Of a stretch of 6,559 nucleotides of DNA, positions 1-6,559 are shown in pieces. Source of the DNA: Anaerolineales bacterium (GTDB taxonomy: Bacteria > Chloroflexota > Anaerolineae > Anaerolineales > Villigracilaceae); the NCBI GenBank assembly GCA_025056515.1, contig JANWWB010000075.1, positions 1 to 6,559 of the forward strand, given 5' to 3'. The position numbers were made by a program, and so were the translations under genes. A model generated the notes under the pieces. The model searched no databases, was not told the origin of the DNA, and saw nothing but the letters and a program-made list of their open reading frames with translations. Positions within the stretch are counted from its first letter, which is position 1. Every line of letters begins with the position of its first letter.

Positions 1-59
1 TAGGAGGGTTTTTTGTCCCTTTCGGGGTTGTAGCGAAAGATTTTCAGCGTGACTTCCAT
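1..59 (-). CDS. sdhB: Succinate dehydrogenase iron-sulfur subunit, N-terminal fragment (runs off left edge)
   Basis: Only the first 19 codons and two bases of the next are inside the window; the reading begins MEVTLKIFRYNPERDKKP. The pattern of a short beta strand followed by FRYNPE is typical of the N-terminal ferredoxin-like domain of SdhB, which carries electrons from the flavoprotein through three iron-sulfur clusters to the membrane quinone. None of the cluster cysteines lie in the visible part. The ATG (57-59) is preceded on the minus strand by GAGGTG at 65-70, a good ribosome binding site. It lies 103 bp downstream of the sdhA stop on the same strand, as expected for the last gene of an sdhCDAB operon. 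The call rests on the short match plus context. Confidence 0.85.
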   Translation of the reverse strand, partial: MEVTLKIFRYNPERDKKPS

Positions 60-116
60 GATAACACCTCGTCTTCAGCGACCATTGTGAGTACATGGCG
101 ACAAAGCACTCTCAGC

Positions 117-146
117 AGGAGGGGCTTTACTGCTAAAGCACCACCT
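117..146 (-). other. Imperfect stem-loop in the sdhA-sdhB intercistronic gap
   Basis: Between the sdhA stop and the sdhB start the sequence can fold into a hairpin. A perfect 6-bp inner stem (GCTTTA 124-129 with TAAAGC 134-139) closes a 4-base loop. It extends outward to 117/146 with 11 of 13 positions paired. No T run follows on either strand, so it does not look like an intrinsic terminator. It could set relative sdhA/sdhB transcript levels or protect the 3' end of a processed mRNA. The pairing is seen directly; any function is inference. Confidence 0.45.
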
Positions 147-162
147 CTCACAAAGACGTCGT

Positions 163-1956
<1,794 letters not shown>

Positions 1957-1962
1957 CGTCAT

Positions 1963-1967
1963 CTCCT
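1963..1967 (-). promoter_or_regulatory. Ribosome binding site that decides the sdhA start
   Basis: AGGAG on the minus strand lies directly against the upstream ATG (1960-1962) and 6 bases from the second ATG (1954-1956). Only the second has workable Shine-Dalgarno spacing. The motif overlaps the TAG stop of sdhD (1966-1968), which suggests translational coupling between sdhD and sdhA. Confidence 0.7.
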
Positions 1968-2400
1968 ATGCCGCAGTCCAGAGGAGATAGATGCCAATAT
2001 AACTCACGCCCACCCACAGAGCAAGAACCACCATGCGAAAAGTACGACGCAACCATGGGATGGTCATATACTCTTCGATGACGCTCAAAAGGCCATGTAA
2101 ACCGTGTCCGGCAGCAAACAGGACGAACAGACTGGCTGTCAATTTCCAAAACAGACTCACCCAAGGTTCAATCGCCGGAATATTGGTGTTCTGGACGTGA
2201 TAGAGAGTGGGCATAAAGCTCCAGCGAATTACATCCGCCAGAGTCATGTGCAAACGTGCTCCCATCACCATCGCTCCAAGGAGAGCTACAAACCCAAAGA
2301 GATACATCGCTAGCGCTGAGATACGTGTGTAGAACCACATGAAGGTCTCAAAATCGAAACCGCGCTCCTTCAGAGAAAGTGTCCGTTTGGATGGTTTCAT
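1966..2400 (-). CDS. sdhD: Succinate dehydrogenase membrane anchor subunit D
   Basis: 144-residue protein with three predicted membrane helices (about 24-48, 82-107, 118-142). With SdhC it anchors SdhAB, binds heme b and forms the quinone site. The best marker is GHGLHGLLSVIEEY (98-111). Its His99 and Tyr111 are 12 apart, exactly as heme ligand His71 and quinone-site Tyr83 in E. coli SdhD (recalled from memory); Glu110 stands where E. coli has Asp82. His51 at the end of helix 1 and His102 are further histidines of unknown role. The ATG is one base after the sdhC stop, with AGGAGGTT (2404-2411) inside the sdhC end, so translation is probably coupled. The protein could formally be labelled SdhC in other schemes, but the His-x11-Tyr motif favours SdhD. 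Confidence 0.9.
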   Translation of the reverse strand: MKPSKRTLSLKERGFDFETFMWFYTRISALAMYLFGFVALLGAMVMGARLHMTLADVIRWSFMPTLYHVQNTNIPAIEPWVSLFWKLTASLFVLFAAGHGLHGLLSVIEEYMTIPWLRRTFRMVVLALWVGVSYIGIYLLWTAA

Positions 2401-2401
2401 G

Positions 2402-2776
2402 TCAACCTCCTAGACCAATGCGCGCCAGCCAGAAGACCGAAAGTGCATAAATCGGCAAGAAAACAGCCCACTCAAGCCAGATGGCCTCACGCTGATGTTC
2501 GAGCAATTTCGGCCAAAGATCCATGATCACAATCCGCAAGCCATTGATGGCATGGAAAAGCGCACAGAAATAGATATAAGCCTGAAAGAGCCAATGCTGA
2601 TAGACACCGTTTACAAAGCGACCGAAATCCCCCCCCACGAACGAAGCAACCATATGCAAACCGACGAAGACCACCATGCTGACCCCACCGATACGATGTA
2701 AAAGAAAGGCCAACATCGGCCCTTGTCCGCGATACCGCAAGGCTTCCCCCAAACGAACAGTTCGCTTTAAGCCCAT
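2402..2776 (-). CDS. sdhC: Succinate dehydrogenase cytochrome b556-type anchor subunit C
   Basis: 124-residue, three-helix membrane protein (about 21-48, 62-86, 99-120), the usual size for SdhC. It shows the family's HR-x-GG signature (HRIGGVSM, His27-Arg28) in helix 1 and FHAINGLRIVIMDLWP (74-89) in helix 2, matching the H-x3-G-x-R-x4-D pattern; His75 is the predicted axial ligand of heme b, paired with His99 of SdhD. In E. coli the residue three before the HR histidine is the quinone-site Ser27; here it is Phe24. His41 in helix 1 is extra and might serve a second heme, which cannot be settled from sequence. The ATG has GAGGAGG (2782-2788) about 5 bases upstream. It is the first gene of the minus-strand operon, opposite the bc-complex genes. 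Confidence 0.92.
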   Translation of the reverse strand: MGLKRTVRLGEALRYRGQGPMLAFLLHRIGGVSMVVFVGLHMVASFVGGDFGRFVNGVYQHWLFQAYIYFCALFHAINGLRIVIMDLWPKLLEHQREAIWLEWAVFLPIYALSVFWLARIGLGG

Positions 2777-2855
2777 CGTAGCCTCCTCAGGGATGGTTTA
2801 AGTGGGTGTATTATCTCATTATTCCATAGGGATGAAATAGTGACGATGCTCATAG

Positions 2856-2884
2856 ATTATTTATTCCAGATTTCCTCATGAAAA
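2856..2884 (-). promoter_or_regulatory. Candidate sigma70-like promoter for the sdh operon
   Basis: On the minus strand TTTTCA (2879-2884, 4/6 of the -35 consensus) and AATAAT (2856-2861, 5/6 of the -10 consensus) are separated by 17 bases. Transcription from here would give an sdhC leader of roughly 70 bases. A second -10-like box, GATAAT at 2810-2815, lies nearer the gene but has only a poor -35. The site overlaps the -35 region of the proposed plus-strand promoter. This is consensus matching by eye in AT-rich DNA, so confidence is limited. Confidence 0.35.
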
Positions 2885-2905
2885 CCCGTCCGGCTTTCTT
2901 ATAAT
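2878..2905 (+). promoter_or_regulatory. Candidate sigma70-like promoter for the bc-complex operon
   Basis: A perfect TATAAT lies at 2900-2905 with ATGAAA (2878-2883, 4/6 of TTGACA) 16 bases upstream. The start point would be near 2912, giving a leader of about 160 bases before the Rieske gene, long enough to contain the dyad at 2953-2980. It overlaps the proposed sdh promoter on the other strand. The -10 match is strong, the -35 weak. Confidence 0.45.
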
Positions 2906-2930
2906 TCAATCAGTTCTACCCTTAGCCGGA
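2889..2930. repeat. 7-bp inverted repeat flanking the TATAAT box
   Basis: TCCGGCT (2889-2895) and AGCCGGA (2924-2930) are perfect inverted copies separated by 28 bases, with the TATAAT box between them. Each arm is GC-rich in an otherwise AT-rich stretch. The arms could be two half-sites of a regulator or simply a weak long-loop hairpin; no regulator family can be named from them. Confidence 0.4.
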
Positions 2931-2952
2931 AAAATGGTCTCCTCTTCCCTCG

Positions 2953-2980
2953 GGGTCTTGGCATGATCCATGCTCGACCC
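2953..2980 (+). promoter_or_regulatory. Stem-loop or dyad operator in the leader of the bc-complex operon
   Basis: GGGTC (2953-2957) pairs with GACCC (2976-2980), and GCATG (2961-2965) pairs with CATGC (2969-2973) around a 3-base ATC loop. A G-T wobble and a small internal loop lie between the two stems. In total ten Watson-Crick pairs form within 28 bases. If the 2900-2905 box is the -10, this lies in the transcribed leader. No U run follows, so it is not a simple terminator. The symmetry also suits a protein-binding dyad. Confidence 0.4.
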
Positions 2981-3071
2981 GGCTCTGTAAACTGATATGG
3001 AAGGATACCAAGCGTGCTGCTCTGAGTTGTTGCCATCTTCCCGATAAATTTTACCCGAAAAGGAGGTTTAA

Positions 3072-3566
3072 ATGACAGATTCCCATCACATTAGCCGGCG
3101 TGATTTTATCAAATTGGCGACAATTGTAGGAGGTGGAGTTATCGGGACAATTATCGGTATTCCTGGGTTGGTGTATCTGCTTGATCCGGCCCTAAAATCT
3201 GAGCAGGGGGAGACTTGGATTAGCCTGGGGCCGCTAGAAAACTTTGAGATCGGGAAACCCACCCTGGTTACCTTCGTGCGTTCGCGCGTCAATGGTTGGG
3301 AGAAGACCTCCTCGAGTTACGGCGTCTTTGTCCTGCGCAAATCGGAGACCGATGTGGTGGTTTTTTCCAATCTTTGTACACACCTACATTGCCGTGTCAA
3401 TTGGGTCGAAGAGAAACGAGCTTTCGTTTGTCCCTGTCATGATGCCGCCTTTGATATTGATGGAAATGTCCTGGGCGGTCCACCGCCCCGACCGCTCGAC
3501 CGTTACGAGGGCGAGCATGCGAAAATCGAGGATGGCGTCATCAAAATTCTATTCAAAGAAGGGTGA
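3072..3566 (+). CDS. qcrA: Rieske [2Fe-2S] subunit of menaquinol-type cytochrome bc complex
   Basis: 164 residues, similar to Bacillus QcrA in size. The Rieske protein takes the first electron from quinol at the outer (p) side and hands it to cytochrome c. The N-terminus has a Tat-type motif SRRDFIK (8-14) followed by a membrane anchor (about 16-37) and a short hinge. Cluster box 1 is CTHLHC (102-107) and box 2 is CPCHDAAFD (120-128): ligands Cys102, His104, Cys120, His123, with Cys107 and Cys122 forming the usual disulfide. The Pro loop GGPPPRPLDRY (135-145) follows. Box 2 normally reads CPCHGS-x-Y/F in high-potential proteins; here Ser is Ala125 and Tyr is Phe127, so a low redox potential is expected. 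The start has AGGAGG (3061-3066) 5 bases upstream. The stop is 4 bases before qcrB, the next gene of the operon. Confidence 0.96.
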   Translation: MTDSHHISRRDFIKLATIVGGGVIGTIIGIPGLVYLLDPALKSEQGETWISLGPLENFEIGKPTLVTFVRSRVNGWEKTSSSYGVFVLRKSETDVVVFSNLCTHLHCRVNWVEEKRAFVCPCHDAAFDIDGNVLGGPPPRPLDRYEGEHAKIEDGVIKILFKEG

Positions 3567-3570
3567 TCCC

Positions 3571-4230
3571 ATGTGGCGCAAACTCTATCAATGGCTTGAA
3601 GAACGTTTGGGTCTTAGCGACCTGTATAAGAGCTTGCTGGACCGTCCGGAGCCGAAAGGAAATTGGTGGAACACTCTCGGCTCGGCCAGCTTGTTCCTCT
3701 TTCTCATGCAGGGATTGACAGGGATCTTCCTGACTGTCTATTACACTCCCTCTCCAGACCACGCCTACGATAGCATCCAATATATTATGACCGGGGTGCG
3801 CTTCGGCTGGTTGATTCGCGGGATTCATCACTGGGGCGCAAGCTTAATGGTGTTGGTTGTCTTCATCCATATGCTACGCGTCTTCGTCACAGCCTCTTAC
3901 AAATATCCTCGTGAACTGACCTGGCTGGTTGGTGTTGGTTTACTTCTGCTTACTCTGGGAATGGGTTTCACGGGCTATCTTCTGCCTTGGAATCAGAAAT
4001 CCTACTGGGCAACCACCGTTGGAACGGCTATTGCCGGCACTGCCCCGTTCATCGGCGAATTCATCATGAAAGCGCTGCGTGGCGGTTCGGACCTCAGTGC
4101 CCTCACTCTCAGCCGCTTCTTCGCCGCCCATATCTGGATTTTGCCTGGCCTGCTCGCTGCCCTGATCGGCGTTCATCTTTACCTTATCATCAAACACGGT
4201 GAATCCGCCTTCCCAGACAAGGATGATTAA
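3571..4230 (+). CDS. qcrB: Cytochrome b6-like subunit (N-terminal half of cytochrome b)
   Basis: 219-residue, four-helix protein that carries the two b hemes linking the outer and inner quinone sites. Ligands are His86 and His187 for the low-potential heme and His100 and His202 for the high-potential heme. The second pair is spaced with 14 residues between, the b6/Bacillus pattern, rather than 13 as in bc1. Recognisable blocks include EERL (10-13), FGWLIRGIHHW (78-88), KYPRELTW (111-118) and GYLLPWNQ (135-142). The family Cys35 that covalently holds heme cn/ci is Thr35, and the protein has no cysteine at all. An upstream in-frame extension to 3244 overlaps the Rieske gene in another frame and lacks family similarity, so the ATG at 3571 is chosen. 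A modest AAGG (3559-3562) precedes it, consistent with coupling to qcrA. Confidence 0.96.
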   Translation: MWRKLYQWLEERLGLSDLYKSLLDRPEPKGNWWNTLGSASLFLFLMQGLTGIFLTVYYTPSPDHAYDSIQYIMTGVRFGWLIRGIHHWGASLMVLVVFIHMLRVFVTASYKYPRELTWLVGVGLLLLTLGMGFTGYLLPWNQKSYWATTVGTAIAGTAPFIGEFIMKALRGGSDLSALTLSRFFAAHIWILPGLLAALIGVHLYLIIKHGESAFPDKDD

Positions 4231-4247
4231 CCCCCAAGGAGGGTTTT

Positions 4248-5645
4248 ATGAACGAAGAACAAAAGAAAGCCGTTCTTGCCAAGTATCAGCGCGCTTTGCA
4301 AAAAGGCGAGCGCTTCTGGCCAGATAGCCTCTACAAAGACTTGATTGTCTCGATGGGGTTGTTTCTCCTGCTTATCTTGCTGGCCACCTTTGTCGGTATT
4401 CCCAATGAACCCAAAGCTGACCCTAGTGACTCGAGCTACATTCCAAAGCCAGAGTGGTATTTTCTCTTTCTCTTCAAGTTCCTCGCACTCTATGGTCAGA
4501 TTCCGTTATTAGGCAAAATCGAATGGATTGCCACGGTTTTGATTCCGAGCGCCGTCATCTTGGGCATGATTTTGCTCCCCTTTTTGGATCAAAATCCCTA
4601 TCGCCACTACACCCGTCGCGTCCTGGCGTTGACCATCATGGCCGTCTTTGTCGTGAGCATGATTACTTTGACGATGATGGCCGATTATCCAACTGCTGTG
4701 GATGAACAAGGTCACCTGACCTTGCCTACCTGGTTGCAAATGATAGGCGGTCTGCTTATTCCAGGAGCGACCTATCTCACCCTGCTGGTGTTAGCGGCCT
4801 TGGCAAAGAAACTCGGCGCCGCCGCACGACGCGCTCAAATCGGTGTAGCGGCCATCTCGAGCGTCTTGATGTTCGGCCTGGCTATTGCCGTCATGCTCGT
4901 CTCCCCTCGTCCAGTCGTGGCCGAATCCGAAGTCGCTGACACGTTGGCCGAAAAATTTGCCTTGGGCGCCGATCTCTACTCCATTTACTGCACCGAATGT
5001 CATGGCGCTGATGGTGAGGTAACCGTGATCACCGGCGTTGAAGGTCTCGAGGGACGCGAGATCGTTGCGATTAACAACCCCGACTTAATGTACACCAACA
5101 GCGACGAGACCTTGGCCAATATCATTGCCTATGGCTTACCCAGTTTAGGTATGCCTCCCTTTGGAAAAGCCTACGGCGGCGAGCTTGGTCCCAGCGAAAT
5201 TGAGTACATCGTAACCTTTATGCGCTATTCCTGGGATGACCGCGCAGAATTGCCTGCCGATGCCGCTATCTCCTCTATTCCTGAACTTGCCCCAGGGGAA
5301 ATTCCATCTTACGAGGTACACATTGCTGCGCTGACCAAACGTTATTGCCTTTCCTGCCATCGTCCTGGCAAGGAAAACAACAATTATCTGATGACCTCCT
5401 ATGAGGAAATTATCGGCATGAGCGATAACGGCCCGGCAATTGTAGCCGGTGACCCGAATAGCCTCTTGCTCCTGCTCATCCAAGGACAGGAACAGACCGA
5501 TAAAAACGGCGATCCTATCCGCGCCATGCCTCCTAACAAATTGATGGATCCAAAGTATATCGAGATGTGGAAACTTTGGGTGCTCAACGGCATGCCAAAA
5601 ACCGCTGAAGATGCTCGCACCCTTTCCCCCACCCCTTCTCCATGA
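4248..5645 (+). CDS. qcrC: Fusion of cytochrome b subunit IV with a diheme cytochrome c region
   Basis: 465 residues. Residues 1-145 are subunit IV: helices about 31-51, 92-113 and 125-145, with the quinol-site motif PEWY at 68-71. Two further helices follow (about 163-186 and 197-219), joined by a basic stretch KKLGAAARRAQ (187-197). By the positive-inside rule this places the C-terminal region outside. Heme domain 1 (about 230-330) has CTECH (248-252) and probable ligand Met302 in GMPPFG. Heme domain 2 (about 355-450) has CLSCH (367-371), GPAIVAGDPNSLL (395-407) and MPP (427-429); this layout resembles planctomycete PSCyt1-type modules. The protein would replace cytochrome c1 or f as Rieske acceptor. 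Bacillus QcrC has a similar fusion but one heme. The start has AAGGAGGG (4236-4243) 4 bases upstream; a terminator follows the stop. Confidence 0.93.
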   Translation: MNEEQKKAVLAKYQRALQKGERFWPDSLYKDLIVSMGLFLLLILLATFVGIPNEPKADPSDSSYIPKPEWYFLFLFKFLALYGQIPLLGKIEWIATVLIPSAVILGMILLPFLDQNPYRHYTRRVLALTIMAVFVVSMITLTMMADYPTAVDEQGHLTLPTWLQMIGGLLIPGATYLTLLVLAALAKKLGAAARRAQIGVAAISSVLMFGLAIAVMLVSPRPVVAESEVADTLAEKFALGADLYSIYCTECHGADGEVTVITGVEGLEGREIVAINNPDLMYTNSDETLANIIAYGLPSLGMPPFGKAYGGELGPSEIEYIVTFMRYSWDDRAELPADAAISSIPELAPGEIPSYEVHIAALTKRYCLSCHRPGKENNNYLMTSYEEIIGMSDNGPAIVAGDPNSLLLLLIQGQEQTDKNGDPIRAMPPNKLMDPKYIEMWKLWVLNGMPKTAEDARTLSPTPSP

Positions 5646-5675
5646 GTCAACTATCGCTTTCCCGCTTGCTTTGCG

Positions 5676-5709
5676 TTCGGAGGCCTCATATCGGCCTCCG
5701 GATTTTTTT
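5676..5709 (+). terminator. Intrinsic terminator of the bc-complex operon
   Basis: A GC-rich stem, CGGAGGCC (5678-5685) with GGCCTCCG (5693-5700), extended by a T-G and a T-A pair, closes a 7-base loop. It is followed at once by seven T residues (5703-5709). It lies 30 bases past the qcrC stop and is oriented for the plus strand, so the qcrABC transcript should end here and the downstream lipoprotein gene needs its own promoter. Confidence 0.93.
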
Positions 5710-5847
5710 AGAAAGAGACAATTATCTGTCTGGCAGCTTCATGTCGGGGTTTTGTCGCCGTTGGCGTTTTGCACCCATGCCTGAGTTTGGGTCTGCAGGA
5801 GCTTTACCCCCCAAGGCTGATGGAACTGGCTTTTCGGCAAATGGGAG

Positions 5848-5853
5848 TAAAAT
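5848..5853 (+). promoter_or_regulatory. Candidate -10 box for leaderless transcription of the lipoprotein gene
   Basis: TAAAAT (5/6 of the -10 consensus) ends 7 bases before the ATG at 5861, which would put the transcript start on or next to the start codon. The only Shine-Dalgarno-like string, GGGAG (5843-5847), is 13 bases from the ATG, too far for normal use. No convincing -35 box was found at 16-18 bases. The rest of the gap from 5710 shows no gene or strong structure. Confidence 0.3.
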
Positions 5854-5860
5854 TCATCGT

Positions 5861-6559
5861 ATGAGACTCTTTCCATGCTTGGCGTTGCTCTCCCTGATGG
5901 GGTTGGTTGCCTGTCAGGCCGTTGCGCTGACCCAAACGCCGACCGCTTCGCCCTCTCCCTTGCCTTCTTCAACGCCTCTTGCCACTCCGAGCGCAACCTT
6001 GCGCCCTCCCTCTCCTACACCCGAGCCGCTTCTGCTCGAGGGGCGCGTTACGGCTCCCCTGAATATTCGTCGTGACCCATCGACCACTGCCGAAGTGCTT
6101 GCAACGCTCTCAAGGGGAGAAACCGTTCAGGCAGATTTACAAAGCCAGGACGGACAATGGTATCGGATTCGTCACGCCGGCGCTCCTGAAGGATTTGGCT
6201 GGGTTTCGGCTCGCTACTTGGAACTGACTCTCCCCGCTTCAGCACCGACCGGTATGACCTGGGGGCGTGTTACCCAGCGTCTCAATGTTCGCAGCGGTCC
6301 GGGCACAAGTTTTGAAAGCTTAGGCGTCCTTGAAACTCAATCTCCGGTTCTTCTAACGGGCAAGAACCGCACCGCTTCATGGCTATGCATCCAATATCCT
6401 TTTGGGACCAAGGGGAGCGGTTGGGTTGCGGCTCAATACGTCAAAGCCGACGATCTCAACACCCTGCCGACCCTAGATGAATCCGGCCGGCCGCTTCGCC
6501 TTGAAACGCCCGAGGCGGAAGCACAGCTGAACGTTCCAACGCCGACCCTTGCGCCTGCT
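5861..6559 (+). CDS. Lipoprotein with Thr/Pro/Ser-rich linker and two SH3b-like domains (partial, runs off right edge)
   Basis: An open frame of 233 codons without a stop before the window end. The N-terminus is a short lipoprotein signal (hydrophobic 7-17, lipobox LVAC with Cys18), so the protein should be lipid-anchored outside the cytoplasmic membrane. Residues 24-56 are a Thr/Pro/Ser-rich flexible linker. Two bacterial SH3-like repeats follow: about 61-121, with LNIRRDPS and GFGWVSARYL, and 134-194, with LNVRSGPGTSFE and GSGWVAAQYV. Such domains bind cell-wall or other polymers or act as spacers in secreted proteins; the actual substrate is unknown. A second low-complexity stretch begins near 220, so another domain probably follows off the edge. 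An in-frame ATG at 5777 would bury the signal peptide and has no ribosome site, so 5861 is preferred. It is separated from qcrC by a terminator and is probably unrelated in function. Confidence 0.85.
   Translation, partial: MRLFPCLALLSLMGLVACQAVALTQTPTASPSPLPSSTPLATPSATLRPPSPTPEPLLLEGRVTAPLNIRRDPSTTAEVLATLSRGETVQADLQSQDGQWYRIRHAGAPEGFGWVSARYLELTLPASAPTGMTWGRVTQRLNVRSGPGTSFESLGVLETQSPVLLTGKNRTASWLCIQYPFGTKGSGWVAAQYVKADDLNTLPTLDESGRPLRLETPEAEAQLNVPTPTLAPA

Noticed and set aside
3030..3035. TTGCCA -35-like box just before the Rieske gene
   Set aside because: No -10 box at an acceptable distance before the ribosome site.
3244..3570. In-frame upstream extension of the cytochrome b6-like reading frame, adding 109 residues
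   Set aside because: It overlaps the clear Rieske gene in a different frame, has no membrane or b6 character, and the ATG at 3571 gives the family length and N-terminal motif.
5756..5770. CGCC-GTT-GGCG hairpin followed by TTTT
   Set aside because: Only a 4-bp stem and four T residues; a far stronger terminator lies just upstream.
5777..5860. Alternative upstream ATG adding 28 residues to the lipoprotein
   Set aside because: It would place the signal peptide internally and has no ribosome binding site.
5739..5996. Minus-strand 85-codon open frame over the lipoprotein start
   Set aside because: It is antisense to the lipobox and Pro-rich linker, no similarity to any family was recognised, and it crosses the start region of the better-supported plus-strand gene.

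Overview
The window holds two divergent blocks of respiratory-chain genes plus the start of a lipoprotein gene. On the minus strand lies a succinate dehydrogenase (complex II) operon in the order sdhC-sdhD-sdhA-sdhB; sdhB is cut by the left edge after 19 complete codons. On the plus strand lies a three-gene cytochrome bc-type quinol oxidase (complex III) operon: a Rieske iron-sulfur protein, a cytochrome b6-like subunit, and a 465-residue fusion of the cytochrome b C-terminal part (subunit IV) with two c-type heme domains. The 295-bp gap between the blocks (2777-3071) carries candidate overlapping divergent promoters and two dyads. A strong intrinsic terminator (5676-5709) closes the complex III operon. 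Beyond it a lipoprotein with a Thr/Pro/Ser-rich linker and two SH3b-like domains begins at 5861 and runs off the right edge.

The genes form a short electron path. SdhABCD would oxidise succinate and reduce membrane quinone. The bc complex would reoxidise the quinol through its Rieske protein, with the fused c-type hemes taking over the role of cytochrome c1 or f. The qcrA-qcrB-qcrC order and the split cytochrome b resemble the Bacillus menaquinol:cytochrome c reductase and cytochrome b6f, not proteobacterial or mitochondrial bc1.

The source looks like a bacterium outside Proteobacteria. The TPTASPSP-type linker in a two-SH3b lipoprotein, together with the b6-type complex, suggests Chloroflexota, perhaps Anaerolineae. 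This is inference from style, not from a marker gene.

The most unusual part is the complex III. The cytochrome b6-like subunit has Thr where b6 and Bacillus QcrB carry the Cys that binds the extra heme (heme cn/ci). The Rieske protein lacks both hydrogen-bonding residues (Ser and Tyr) next to its cluster. The third subunit has two extra membrane helices and two unlike heme c domains, the second resembling planctomycete-type (PSCyt1-like) cytochrome modules. No mobile element, CRISPR array, tRNA or rRNA was seen.
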